Shown here: positions 52,083 through 61,849 of the stretch, one piece after another | Layout of the letters: the number at the start of each line of letters is the position of its first letter | Numbering within the stretch: position 1 is the stretch's first letter | Assembly: GCF_900101045.1 (NCBI RefSeq) | Contig: NZ_FNFN01000001.1 | Coordinates: 1 to 64,000 of the forward strand | Direction of reading: 5' to 3' | Source: Nocardioides sp. YR527 | GTDB taxonomy: Bacteria > Actinomycetota > Actinomycetes > Propionibacteriales > Nocardioidaceae | DNA: 64,000 nt | Made by a program: the position numbers and the translations under genes | Notes under the pieces: model-generated | Databases searched by the model: none | The model's input: only the letters and a program-made list of their open reading frames with translations | Told to the model about the DNA's origin: nothing

Positions 52083-53498
52083 ATGCGACGACCCCTCCTA
52101 CGTACCGTCCTGCTGAGTCTCGCCGTCCTCGCCGCGGTCGGGCTCACCCCGACCACCGGCGCCGGCGCGAGTGCCACGACGGCGGTGACGACAGGCCCGG
52201 TCGGGTTCGACGCCCCGTCCGGCCCGACCCTGACGACGTCCACGGCCGCGCTGTCCGCGGCGCTGTCCTGCTCCTCGGACCTGGCCACCTCGAGGAAGAC
52301 CCCGATCCTGCTCGTGCCCGGCACGGTCATGACCGCGCCGGTGGCCTACAGCTGGGGCTACCAGAAGGTGCTGCGGGAGCAGGGCTACCCCGTCTGCACG
52401 GTGGCGCTGCCCGGCGGCGGCGCGCAGGACATGCAGGCCACCGTCGAGTACGTCGTCCACGCGGTGCGCTCGATGAGCGACACCAGCGGCAAGGAGATCT
52501 CCGTCCTGGGGCACAGCCAGGGCGGTCTCCTGCCGGCCTGGGCGATCCGCTTCTGGCCGGACCTGGCGTCCCGGATCGACGACGTCGTCTCCCTCGACTC
52601 ACCGTACGGCGGGACCGAGCTGGTGGGCCGGGTCTGCGGCCCCATCGACTGCCCCGCCCTGGCGTGGCAGGTCATGCCGGCCTCGGACTGGTCGCGTACG
52701 TTGCGGCGCTTCCCGATCCCGGCCGGCGTCTCCTACACCTCCATCGGGACCAGCAGGACCGACCTCATCTTCCCGTCGCCGGATGCGACCTCGCTGCCCG
52801 GCGCGAGCAACCTGACCCTCCAGCAGGTGTGCCCGGGGCGCTACGTCGGCCACCTCGACATGCTCTCGGACGCCGCCGCGCACGCTCTGGCCATGGACGC
52901 GCTCACCCACGCCGGCACCGCCGACGTGACACGGATCGACACCGCCGTCTGCGCCCGCACGGCGTTCGAGGGAGCCGACGCCAACCAGGGCAAGCTGCTC
53001 GTCGGCCTCCTGACCGACCTCATCGACGCGCTGTTCGAGAACGAGGAGCTCTGGCTCACCGCCGAGCCGCCGATCCGCGAGTACGCCCTGGGCGAGCCCG
53101 GCGACACCGACCTCGCGCTCGGCAGGCCCACCACGGTGAGCTCCGTGGAGTCCTGGACGTCGCACCACGGCTCCAAGGCCGTCGACGGCAACCGCGGCAC
53201 CCGCTGGTCCAGCAGCGCCTGGGACTCCCCGACCTGGATCCAGGTCGACCTCGGCACCACCCGGACGATCAACGGCATCCAGATCGCCTGGGAGGCGGCG
53301 TACGCGGAGGACTACCGCATCCAGGTGTGGGACGGGTCGACCTGGGCGACGAAGCTCCAGGTGACCGACAGCGGAGGCGACAACTCGGTCATCGCCCTCG
53401 ACGGGGTGCAGGCGCGCCACGTCCGGGTCCGCATGGACAGCGCCCCCTGCTGCTACGGCAACTACTCCATCTGGGAGCTGCAGATCGTCGGCAGCTGA
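52083..53498 (+). CDS. Secreted lipase with C-terminal F5/8 type C (discoidin) domain
   Basis: A 471-residue exported protein. Signal peptide at residues 1-30 (RRPLLRTVLLSLAVLAAVG). The alpha/beta hydrolase part has ILLVPGTVM and the nucleophile elbow GHSQGG (Ser145); LDSPYGGTE follows. Residues about 348-470 form a discoidin/F5-8C module (NLALGRPT-like start, VDGNRGTRWSS, WIQVDLGTTRTINGIQI), usually carbohydrate- or surface-binding. This fusion is unusual for a lipase and may tether it to polysaccharide or cell surfaces. ATG 52083 with gaggag seven bases upstream. It may feed fatty acids to the adjacent beta-oxidation genes. Confidence 0.87.
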   Translation: MRRPLLRTVLLSLAVLAAVGLTPTTGAGASATTAVTTGPVGFDAPSGPTLTTSTAALSAALSCSSDLATSRKTPILLVPGTVMTAPVAYSWGYQKVLREQGYPVCTVALPGGGAQDMQATVEYVVHAVRSMSDTSGKEISVLGHSQGGLLPAWAIRFWPDLASRIDDVVSLDSPYGGTELVGRVCGPIDCPALAWQVMPASDWSRTLRRFPIPAGVSYTSIGTSRTDLIFPSPDATSLPGASNLTLQQVCPGRYVGHLDMLSDAAAHALAMDALTHAGTADVTRIDTAVCARTAFEGADANQGKLLVGLLTDLIDALFENEELWLTAEPPIREYALGEPGDTDLALGRPTTVSSVESWTSHHGSKAVDGNRGTRWSSSAWDSPTWIQVDLGTTRTINGIQIAWEAAYAEDYRIQVWDGSTWATKLQVTDSGGDNSVIALDGVQARHVRVRMDSAPCCYGNYSIWELQIVGS

Positions 53499-53520
53499 CC
53501 GTCCGAAGACGCACGGTTCG

Positions 53521-53542
53521 GCGGGCAGGACGTCCTGCCCGC
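53521..53542. terminator. Perfect palindrome, bidirectional terminator
   Basis: Arms gcgggcagga (53521-53530) and tcctgcccgc (53533-53542) around cg make a 22-base perfect palindrome between the convergent lipase and acyl-CoA dehydrogenase genes. Confidence 0.75.
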
Positions 53543-53559
53543 CGATGGGCTTCTGGGGC

Positions 53560-54705
<1,146 letters not shown>

Positions 54706-54855
54706 CAGCGTCTCCAGTCAGTTCGGTTCGACATCTGGAACGCTAGAAGGGCTCTCGCGTCGCCCCCATGACTGAGGCGAACAAGGTCCTTGACCCTCGC
54801 GACCCCCCGCGCGCGGAGGCTCCCGATCGGGGCCTGAATCGGCCACACTCACGGC

Positions 54856-55695
54856 ATGGACGATGGTTTCCGCGAGATCGCCGGGGTGCGCACCCGAGTG
54901 CTCACGGTCCACGGCACCGGTACGCCGATCCTGCTGCTGCACGGCTTCTCCGACCACGCGCCGGGGTGGCGGGCGCTGCTCCCGGTGCTCGAGGCGCGCG
55001 GGCACGCCGCGCTGGCCCTGGACCTGCCGGGCTTCGGGCGGGCGGACAGGATGCGGCCCGGTCCGGTCATGCCCCAGCTCGCCGAGTTCGTGGAAGACGC
55101 CGTACGCCGCGTCGCCGCCGAGCAGGGTCCGCCGCTGGTCGTGGGCAACTCGCTGGGCGGCGCGGCCGTCTGGGCCGCGGCCCAGACGAGCAGACTCCCG
55201 CTGGCCGGGATCGTGGCGATCGCGCCGGCGGGCTTCGGGTTCACCCGGCGGGTCCGACTCGGCCGCCGGATCCTCGCCAGGACGCCCGCGGCGCTCCCAG
55301 TCCCGATCCTTCCCATGCCGGTCCTGCGGTTCCTGCTCGTACGCGGCTATGCGCACGGGGCCGGCGTCGGCCGCCGGCTCGACCCGGCCGTGGCGGACTC
55401 GTGGATCGCGCAGTTCTCCCGGCGCGGTGACCTCCGCGACGCGGCCGGGCTGGTGGCCCGGGTCCTTCACGAGATCGACGAGGTCCGGGAGCTGCCCGTC
55501 CCGGCGTACCCGGTGCTGATGGTGTGGGGGACCCGCGACCGGCTGGTGCGTGCGGACCGGCCGGTCCCCGGCACCGAGTCGATCCGAGTCGCGGGGTGGG
55601 GACACTGCCCGCAGCTCGAGCACCCGGAAACGCTGGCGGACCTCGTGCTGGAGTTCGGGTCGCGACTCCCGGCGGCGCAGCCGCGCCCGGCCTGA
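54856..55695 (+). CDS. Alpha/beta hydrolase
   Basis: A 279-residue cytoplasmic alpha/beta hydrolase. ILLLHGFSDHAPGW is the oxyanion region, GNSLGG at 97-102 carries the nucleophile Ser99, Asp is in WGTRDRLV and His in GWGHCPQLEHPE. This is the epoxide hydrolase / haloperoxidase-like group of esterases and C-C hydrolases. Divergent from the acyl-CoA dehydrogenase gene and followed 109 bases later by a hotdog thioesterase. Substrate unknown. Confidence 0.86.
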   Translation: MDDGFREIAGVRTRVLTVHGTGTPILLLHGFSDHAPGWRALLPVLEARGHAALALDLPGFGRADRMRPGPVMPQLAEFVEDAVRRVAAEQGPPLVVGNSLGGAAVWAAAQTSRLPLAGIVAIAPAGFGFTRRVRLGRRILARTPAALPVPILPMPVLRFLLVRGYAHGAGVGRRLDPAVADSWIAQFSRRGDLRDAAGLVARVLHEIDEVRELPVPAYPVLMVWGTRDRLVRADRPVPGTESIRVAGWGHCPQLEHPETLADLVLEFGSRLPAAQPRPA

Positions 55696-55804
55696 CGCGC
55701 GTCGCCGTCAACGATCCTGGCTGCCACGGTCATGGCGGTCCCCTCGGTCACACCGACAGACTCGAGGTGACGCCGGCCGGCGTCGACTCGAGCAGGGAGT
55801 GCTG

Positions 55805-56302
55805 ATGGACATCACCGTCGAAGAGCTGACCGCCACCCTCGGCGCCATGGTGCCGCGCATGGGCGAGATGGGGATCACGATCACCCGGGCCGTACCGGGC
55901 CATGTGGTCGCCGAGGTCGGCATGGACGGAAACGCCAACCACCTCGGGACCATGTACGCCGGCACCCTGTTCGGCGTCGCGGAGGTGCTCGGCGGGGTGA
56001 TCTGCGTCCCCAGCTTCGACCTCGCGCGCTTCTACCCGACCGTCAAGGCGCTGACGATCGACTTCCGGCGGCCGGCGACCACCGCCGTACGCGCCGAGGC
56101 CTCGCTGACCGAGGAGGCCATCGCACGGATCCGCGACCTCGCCGAGGCGACCGGGAAGGCCGAGTTCGTCCTGGACGCCGTGATCGCGGACGCGAGCGGC
56201 GAGGTCGTCGCGACCACGACCGGCACCTACCAGCTACGAGCGACGGGATCCGCCCGCGTCGGAGCATCAGTCGAGCTCACACCACGCGTACGCGGGTCTT
56301 GA
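55805..56302 (+). CDS. Hotdog-fold thioesterase (YiiD C-terminal / DUF4442-like)
   Basis: A 165-residue single hotdog-domain protein. ANHLGTMYAGTLFGVAEVLGGV is the central helix with the conserved Asn-His-x-Gly-Thr entry seen in DUF4442 / YiiD_C putative thioesterases, followed by sheet strands ALTIDFRRPATTAV and KAEFVLDAVIADASGEVVATTTGTYQL. Probably hydrolyses an acyl-CoA. ATG 55805 with gggag upstream. Its 3' end overlaps the convergent L,D-transpeptidase gene by 26 bases. Confidence 0.8.
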   Translation: MDITVEELTATLGAMVPRMGEMGITITRAVPGHVVAEVGMDGNANHLGTMYAGTLFGVAEVLGGVICVPSFDLARFYPTVKALTIDFRRPATTAVRAEASLTEEAIARIRDLAEATGKAEFVLDAVIADASGEVVATTTGTYQLRATGSARVGASVELTPRVRGS

Positions 56303-57026
56303 CCTTGGTGAAGTCCCAGACCTCGGCCGCCATCGTGGCGCTGAGGCGGATGCAGCCGTCGGAGGTCTTCTCATCGGTGCCGAGATACCAGTTCGGGTGG
56401 ATCTGACGACCGGTCCGCATGCTCACCGGCACCCGGTGGAAGGCGACACCGCAGGGCGCGAACCGGACGAAGTGGTAGAGCCACTGAGTGCCGCTGTAGT
56501 TCGTACGTGGGTTGCCGCGCGCCGGTCGGCCGCAGTAGGAGCCGGTGGTGTACCACTGCTTGTCCAGCCATTCCGCGTCGATCATCCCGCCCTGCGCGCG
56601 GATGGACCCGTCGGCGCGCACCAGCCAGACCCAGTCCTGACGCTGGCTGATCACGATGCGGCGTCCGGTCCCGGTGCTCGCCGGCACCGGCCGTACGTCG
56701 CACCGCTTCGCCGTCGCCGCCATCAGCCGTGTCCGCGTGGTGGTCGTGAACTGACCGCTCGGGCTCAGGCGGTGGCGGGTCTGGAAGCGTACGACGGCCG
56801 TGCGGGTGTGGTCGTCGACGCGGCCGTCGACGCGGCCGACGTTGCAGCCAAGGCCGGCCAGCCGGGTCTCCCACCGCTTGATCGTCGTGGCGGTGGCGGC
56901 GTTGCCGGGGCTGACCACCACCACGGCGGCCGCCGCCAGCGCGGCAGCGGCGACGAGGGGGAGAACGAGGACGAGGGCGGAGCGGCGTGCCCGAGATGCG
57001 CCGGCCAGGGTCGCGAAGATTGGCAC
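56277..57026 (-). CDS. L,D-transpeptidase with peptidoglycan-binding domain
   Basis: A 249-residue envelope protein. Membrane anchor or uncleaved signal at residues 16-38; a PG_binding_1-like helical repeat at about 46-105 (WETRLAGLGCNVGRVDGRVDDHTRTAV); YkuD catalytic domain at about 120-249. The active site is His197 and Cys225 in SDGCIRL, matching the HX(14-17)S/T-HGC-like motif with Asp before Gly. It forms 3-3 cross-links or attaches proteins to peptidoglycan. Divergent orientation from glnA direction is absent: both read leftward, but a hairpin separates them. Confidence 0.87.
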   Translation of the reverse strand: MPIFATLAGASRARRSALVLVLPLVAAAALAAAAVVVVSPGNAATATTIKRWETRLAGLGCNVGRVDGRVDDHTRTAVVRFQTRHRLSPSGQFTTTTRTRLMAATAKRCDVRPVPASTGTGRRIVISQRQDWVWLVRADGSIRAQGGMIDAEWLDKQWYTTGSYCGRPARGNPRTNYSGTQWLYHFVRFAPCGVAFHRVPVSMRTGRQIHPNWYLGTDEKTSDGCIRLSATMAAEVWDFTKVKTRVRVV

Positions 57027-57150
57027 CGGTCGAGGCTACGCGACATCCGCGCTCCAGGCAGACGCTGTTGCCCGGTTGTTGACCAGATGACGCGGGCGCG
57101 GGTGGTGCGACCGGTGGTCCAGGCCCTGGGGGCACAGGACAACGAAGAAC

Positions 57151-57200
57151 GGTGGCTGACGCTGAAAGACGCCGAAAGACGTTCTCTCAGGTCAGCCACC
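57151..57200 (-). terminator. Hairpin after glnA
   Basis: ggtggctgac (57151-57160) and gtcagccacc (57191-57200) are perfect 10-base arms around a 30-base loop, which contains two near-copies of gacgc(t/c)gaaaga. It lies about 38 bases after the glnA stop. The long loop makes it an untypical terminator. Confidence 0.5.
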
Positions 57201-57237
57201 GCTTCAGCAGACGCTGACAGGCGTTGGAAGTGCCGGA

Positions 57238-58659
57238 TCAGATGTCGTAGTAGAGCTCGAACTCGTGCGGGTGGGGGCGGACCTGGATCGGGAGGATCTC
57301 GTCGTTGGTCTTGTAGTCGATCCACGTCTCGATCAGGTCGGGGGTGAAGACGTCGCCCACGGTGAGGAAGTCGTGGTCGTTCTCCAGGGCCGACAGGACG
57401 GCGCCGAGGGAGGTCGGCACCTGGTTGATCTCGGCCATCTCGTCCGGCGGAAGCTCGTAGATGTCCTTGTCGATCGGAGCCGGCGGCTCGATCTTGTTCT
57501 GGATACCGTCGATGCCGGCCAGCAGCAGGGCCGAGAAGGCGAGGTACGGGTTCGAGGACGGGTCCGGGAACCGGGTCTCGACGCGCTTGGCCTTCGGGTT
57601 GGTGCCGGTGATCGGGATGCGGACCGCGGCGGAGCGGTTGCGCGAGGAGTAGACCAGCGAGATCGGAGCCTCGAAGCCCGGCACCAGACGGTGGTAGGAG
57701 TTCACGGTCGGGTTGGTGAACGCGAGCACCGACGGGGCGTGCTTCAGGACGCCGCCGATGTACCAGCGGGCCATGTCGGAGAGGCCGCCGTAGCCGGTCT
57801 CGTCGTAGAACAGCGGCTCGCCGGCGTTCCAGATCGACTGGTGGACGTGCATGCCCGAGCCGTTGTCACCGAAGACGGGCTTCGGCATGAAGGTGACGGT
57901 CTTGCCGGCTTCCCAGGCGGTGTTCTTGACGATGTACTTGAACTTCATGACATCGTCGGCAGCCTTGAGCAGCGTGTCGAACTTGTAGTTGATCTCGGCC
58001 TGGCCGGCAGTGCCGACCTCGTGGTGGGCGCGCTCGACGAGCAGGCCGGAGGCCTCGAGGTTCTTGACCATCGTGTCGCGCAGGTCGGCGAAGTGGTCGG
58101 TGGGGGAGACCGGGAAGTAGCCGCCCTTGTAACGCGTCTTGTAGCCCAGGTTGTTGGAGCCGTCGGGGTTCTTGTCGGCGCCCGAGTTCCACCAGGCCTC
58201 GACGGAGTCGATCTTGTAGAACGACTCGCCCTCGGAGCTGCTGTAGGCGACCTTGTCGAAGATGAAGAACTCGGCCTCGGGGGCGAAGAAGGCGGTGTCG
58301 CCGATGCCGGTCGAGGCGAGGTACGCCAGCGCCTTGCGCGCGATGTTGCGCGGGTCGCGCGAGTAGGCCTCGCCGGTGATCGGGTCGTGCACGAAGTACA
58401 TCAGCGCGAGGGTCTTCGCGGTGCGGAACGGGTCGATGTACGCAGTCGTGACGTCCGGGTAGAGCGCCATGTCGGACTCGTTGATCGTCTGGAAGCCACG
58501 GATCGACGAACCGTCGAAGGCCATCGGCTCCAGGTTGAACGACGAAACCGGCACCGTGAAGTGCTGCTGGATACCGGGCAGGTCGACGAAACGGATGTCG
58601 ACGAACTCGACTCCCTCGTCAGAGATGAACTTCAAGAGTTCGTCGTCAGTGCTGAACAT
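57238..58659 (-). CDS. glnA: Glutamine synthetase, type I
   Basis: A 473-residue GSI that makes glutamine from glutamate, ammonium and [11 protein letters not shown] near residue 50, AEFFIFD, the glutamate/ATP site [10 protein letters not shown] and [20 protein letters not shown] match GSI-beta; Tyr401 in IYELPPDE is the expected adenylylation site, implying control by GlnE. ATG 58659 with aaggagg six bases upstream; an in-frame codon further out is not supported. A full GlnR box lies 104-141 bases upstream. The block lipB-lipA-DUF4191-RDD-glnA is conserved around glnA1 in actinobacteria. Confidence 0.97.
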   Translation of the reverse strand: MFSTDDELLKFISDEGVEFVDIRFVDLPGIQQHFTVPVSSFNLEPMAFDGSSIRGFQTINESDMALYPDVTTAYIDPFRTAKTLALMYFVHDPITGEAYSRDPRNIARKALAYLASTGIGDTAFFAPEAEFFIFDKVAYSSSEGESFYKIDSVEAWWNSGADKNPDGSNNLGYKTRYKGGYFPVSPTDHFADLRDTMVKNLEASGLLVERAHHEVGTAGQAEINYKFDTLLKAADDVMKFKYIVKNTAWEAGKTVTFMPKPVFGDNGSGMHVHQSIWNAGEPLFYDETGYGGLSDMARWYIGGVLKHAPSVLAFTNPTVNSYHRLVPGFEAPISLVYSSRNRSAAVRIPITGTNPKAKRVETRFPDPSSNPYLAFSALLLAGIDGIQNKIEPPAPIDKDIYELPPDEMAEINQVPTSLGAVLSALENDHDFLTVGDVFTPDLIETWIDYKTNDEILPIQVRPHPHEFELYYDI

Positions 58660-58762
58660 CAATCCTCCTTGGCTCCCCCGGGCGGGAAGAGCCAGATAGG
58701 TCTCTAGCGATCGAGGCCGGGCCTCATGGTCCGGCCGTGCCACCGCAAATTACGAAGGGACG

Positions 58763-58800
58763 GTTGCACAGGAGTGTCGCAAATGTTTCAGGCATGTAAC
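58763..58800 (-). promoter_or_regulatory. Four-box GlnR binding site upstream of glnA
   Basis: On the minus strand gttac, gaaac, gacac and gcaac occur in this order, each separated by exactly six bases (atgcct, atttgc, tcctgt). This is the complete actinobacterial GlnR a1-b1-a2-b2 array (gTnAC-n6-GaAAC twice). It predicts GlnR control of glnA in response to nitrogen. Confidence 0.8.
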
Positions 58801-58870
58801 AGGTTGTGTGATTTGCACGTCAACCATCCCGATCTCACGCTTCAAGACGTTGCCGCCTACGCTTACCGAC

Positions 58871-59344
58871 GTGACCAGTTCCGCCACTCCTGCGACACCC
58901 ACTCTGCCTTACGAGACCGCCAGCTGGGGGAGAAGGGTGCTGGCGCTCTTCATCGACTGGCTCGCGTCGTCGCTGGTGGCGTCGGTCTTCCTCGGCGTAC
59001 GGGCGATGCCGTTCGGGTCGCTCCTCGCCGGTGTCGACCCACGGCCGAGCGACAACCTGTGGATCCTGGTCGTCTTCATCGTGCAGACGGCGGTCTTCAC
59101 CACGCTCGGTGGAGGCTCGTTCGGCAAGCTCGTCACGCGACTGCGTACGGTGCGAGTGTCCCCGGGGGAGCCGGACGTACGCCCGCTCGATCCGCTGCGG
59201 AGCATCGCCCGTCAGATCCTGGTCGTCCTCGTCATTCCGCCGCTGGTCTTCCGCCCTGATCGGCGCGGGCTGCACGATCTGGCGGCCGGCACCGCGACTG
59301 TCACCCTTCAGACCTATCGACACGTGTTTCGCCGAGTGAGTTGA
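58871..59344 (+). CDS. RDD family membrane protein
   Basis: A 157-residue RDD-domain protein. WGRRVLALFIDWLASSLVASVF holds the Arg and Asp of the family in the first helix; further helices at about residues 59-78 and 118-134 and the segment SFGKLVTRLRTVRV follow. It corresponds by position to the RDD gene beside glnA1 in mycobacteria. GTG 58871 is chosen: TACGCT lies exactly seven bases upstream, indicating a leaderless transcript; a longer frame from 58808 would overlap the promoter. Function unknown, possibly small-solute transport. Confidence 0.82.
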   Translation: MTSSATPATPTLPYETASWGRRVLALFIDWLASSLVASVFLGVRAMPFGSLLAGVDPRPSDNLWILVVFIVQTAVFTTLGGGSFGKLVTRLRTVRVSPGEPDVRPLDPLRSIARQILVVLVIPPLVFRPDRRGLHDLAAGTATVTLQTYRHVFRRVS

Positions 59345-59408
59345 TAGGCGTCCAGAGGTAGGTTGGACCGGTCAGCCGCAGGCAGCGGCAAACACGAAGG
59401 GAAGCTCA

Positions 59409-60191
59409 ATGACGCTCAACCGTACTCTCGGGCCACGTGGCCTCTGGCGCCGCGCTGCTGTCGCAGGCGTGCTGGCCGTATCGCTCTCGGGCCTGGTGGC
59501 CTGCGGCGGCGGTGGTGGGGCCGGCGGCGCCAGCGAGGGTGACTCGGTCTCGGCCGAGGAGATGACCGAGGTGATGAAGAAGGCGACCGACATCGACACC
59601 GCCCACTTCACCACGAAGATGGAGGCGAAGGCGTCGGGTCAGACGGTCTCGATGACCGGCGAGGGCGACATCCAGAAGGAGCCGCCGGCGCAGCACTCCA
59701 CCATGAAGATGAGCGGTGGCTCGATGAACATGGATCTGGAGACGATCCTTGTCGACGAGAAGATCTACATCAAGGGCATGATGGGCGACTCGTGGGTGAC
59801 CGCGAGCACCGACGATCTCGCCAAGATGGGCGGGACCAGCCTGGAGTCGATGAGCAACCCGCTCGCGTTCTTCGACGGTATGGAGGAGTCGATCAAGTCC
59901 TCCAAGTTCGAGGGCGAGGAGACGGTGGACGGCACCGAGACCAAGCACTACAGCTTCACCGTCGACTCCGCCGGGCTCGCCAAGAGTCTCGGTGCCGACA
60001 GCACCAGCGGTATGCCCAAGACGATCGACCAGGACATCTGGGTCGACGGCGACGGCCTGCTCCGCAAGGCCGAGGTCGGCATGGGCGAGATGGGCACCGT
60101 CGAGATGGTGCTCTCCAAGCACGGCGAGGACGTGACCATCGAGGCGCCGCCGGCGGACCAGGTCACCGACATGCCGAGCATGGCCGGCTGA
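59409..60191 (+). CDS. LppX/LprG-like lipoprotein
   Basis: A 260-residue lipoprotein. The signal peptide ends in GLVAC with lipidated Cys32, followed by a Gly/Ala/Ser linker. The mature part (residues 48-255) has the LppX_LprAFG pattern: AHFTTKMEAKASGQTVSMTGEGDIQ, SMNMDLETILVDEKIYIKG, and a C-terminal VWVDGDGLLRKAEV-like strand, a half-barrel that carries lipids across the periplasm in mycobacteria. A similar lipoprotein starts at 63757. ATG 59409 with gaag upstream; ends at a strong terminator. Confidence 0.83.
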   Translation: MTLNRTLGPRGLWRRAAVAGVLAVSLSGLVACGGGGGAGGASEGDSVSAEEMTEVMKKATDIDTAHFTTKMEAKASGQTVSMTGEGDIQKEPPAQHSTMKMSGGSMNMDLETILVDEKIYIKGMMGDSWVTASTDDLAKMGGTSLESMSNPLAFFDGMEESIKSSKFEGEETVDGTETKHYSFTVDSAGLAKSLGADSTSGMPKTIDQDIWVDGDGLLRKAEVGMGEMGTVEMVLSKHGEDVTIEAPPADQVTDMPSMAG

Positions 60192-60210
60192 TAGCCAGTT
60201 CGTACGCAGC

Positions 60211-60240
60211 AGGGCCGGTCCCCGAACGGGGACCGGCCCT
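60211..60240 (+). terminator. Strong intrinsic terminator after the lipoprotein gene
   Basis: A perfect 13-base-pair stem: agggccggtcccc (60211-60223) with ggggaccggccct (60228-60240), loop gaac, 20 bases after the stop codon, followed by gtgtcgttcgt. Confidence 0.9.
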
Positions 60241-60265
60241 GTGTCGTTCGTGGCACTGTGGTCGC

Positions 60266-61105
60266 ATGACTCTCGACGCCGAAAGCACCCGCCAGATCGA
60301 GGCCAACCGAGCCAACTGGGACGCCCGGACACCCGTCCACGTCGCCAGTGCGTTCTACGGCATCGACGGGTCCCGGCCGGCCGAGTCGTGGTTCGCCGAC
60401 TACGAGTGGAGCGATCTCGGCGACCTCGCCGGCCGCGAGGTCGTGCATCTGCAGTGTCATCTCGGCACCGAGACGGTGGCGTTCGCGCAGCGGGGTGCAG
60501 TGACGTACGGACTGGACATCTCGGCCGAGGCGGTGGCCGCGGCGCGCCGGATCGCCGCCGAGCGCGGGCTGGCCGTCGACTACCACGAGGCCGACGTCCA
60601 CGACGCCGTCGAGGTCTTGGGCGCCGGCCGGTTCGACGTCGTCTACACCGGCAAGGGCGCGGTCTGCTACCTACCCGACATCGACCTGTGGGCGCGGATC
60701 GTCCACGATCTGCTCAAGCCCGGCGGGTTCCTCTACCTGGCCGAGTTCCACCCGCTCCTCGACGCTCTGGGCGAGGTGCCGGAGCCGGGGCGCGAGGACT
60801 CCCTCGAGCTGCACCACGACTACCTCTCGGGCCGGGGCGCGATCGCGAAGGACTCGACCCACACCTACACCGACGGCCCGGCGCTGGGCAGCGCCACGAC
60901 GGCGTACGAATGGCGCCACGGGGTCGGCGAGGTCGTCACCGCGCTCGCGGGGGCAGGCCTGCGGGTCGAGGTCGTCCGCGAGGACGAGCGGCTGCCGTGG
61001 CCCCGCTTCCCGTCGATGGTGGCGGGGGAGGACGGCTGGTTCAGGCTGCCCGAGCAGGCGCCCCGGATCCCGTTGCTCTACGCGATCCGGGCGCGCCGGC
61101 GGTAA
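60266..61105 (+). CDS. Class I SAM-dependent methyltransferase
   Basis: A 279-residue methyltransferase. Motif I reads VVHLQCHLGTETVAFAQRG (residues about 58-76), the variant LQCHxGT loop seen in SmtA-like enzymes; YGLDISAEAV ends strand 2, and FDVVYTGKGAVCYLPDI is motif IV-V. The C-terminal region YEWRHGVGEVVTALAGAGLRVE is typical of the same group. ATG 60266 lies after the terminator of the lipoprotein gene; no clear Shine-Dalgarno. Substrate unknown. Confidence 0.85.
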   Translation: MTLDAESTRQIEANRANWDARTPVHVASAFYGIDGSRPAESWFADYEWSDLGDLAGREVVHLQCHLGTETVAFAQRGAVTYGLDISAEAVAAARRIAAERGLAVDYHEADVHDAVEVLGAGRFDVVYTGKGAVCYLPDIDLWARIVHDLLKPGGFLYLAEFHPLLDALGEVPEPGREDSLELHHDYLSGRGAIAKDSTHTYTDGPALGSATTAYEWRHGVGEVVTALAGAGLRVEVVREDERLPWPRFPSMVAGEDGWFRLPEQAPRIPLLYAIRARRR

Positions 61106-61108
61106 CCG

Positions 61109-61819
61109 TCAGCGGCCACGCAGGTTGCCGCGCATGCCCTTCATCGAGGTCGGGACGGGGCCCTTCGGGATCGGCATGGCGCCGCGGGTGGCGTCGACGG
61201 CCTTGAGGCGGTTGAGGATGTCGGTGATCTCGGGACCGGCGACCTTGCGGCCGATCTTGGTGACGTGCTTGGTCAGCTGCGGCAGCGGCACCTCGTCCTC
61301 ACCGTTGCCGGCGACGATGGTGGTGATCGGCACGTCGGCCAGCACCCGGGCGTGGGTGCGCTTCGTGCTGGCCAGTAGCGAGCGGACCTTGCTCGGGCTG
61401 TTGCCCTCACCGACGAGGACGACTCCCGGAGGGCCGACCACGCGGTGCACGAGGGTCTGGCTGCGCGGCTCGACGCCCACGGCCTGGGTGACGGTCCAGC
61501 CTCGGCGGAGCATGGTCAGGGCGGCGTACCCGCCACCGATCTGGCCCTCGAGCCGGGAGTACATCACCTTCTGCGCGCGCCGCGAGAAGACCACCATCGC
61601 GGCGAGAAGGCCTGCCAGGAGGGCGCCGACGATCGTGAAGATCCAGGAGAAGATGCCCTCGCCGGGAAGGAACCAGAAGATCACGCCGGCGACCGCGGCG
61701 ACGACCACGAAGATCGAGCCGAGGATGAGGCCGATCTTGGGGTCTGACTGCTTGGTGAGCTTGTAGGTCTCCACCATCTGCTGGCGGCGACTCATGCTGC
61801 TCGGGTCGGTCTGGGACAT
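61109..61819 (-). CDS. DUF4191 family membrane protein
   Basis: A 236-residue protein with two membrane helices at about residues 28-50 and 55-75 and a long cytoplasmic tail. The tail has GWTVTQAVGVEPRSQTLVHRVVGPPGVVLVGEG, the DUF4191 core. It is located between lipA and glnA, as in mycobacteria (Rv2219-like), and follows lipA by 30 bases on the same strand. ATG 61819 with agagg close upstream. No function is established for the family. Confidence 0.88.
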   Translation of the reverse strand: MSQTDPSSMSRRQQMVETYKLTKQSDPKIGLILGSIFVVVAAVAGVIFWFLPGEGIFSWIFTIVGALLAGLLAAMVVFSRRAQKVMYSRLEGQIGGGYAALTMLRRGWTVTQAVGVEPRSQTLVHRVVGPPGVVLVGEGNSPSKVRSLLASTKRTHARVLADVPITTIVAGNGEDEVPLPQLTKHVTKIGRKVAGPEITDILNRLKAVDATRGAMPIPKGPVPTSMKGMRGNLRGR

Positions 61820-61849
61820 CTTCCTCTTTCAGTTCTCGTACGCAGGGAC

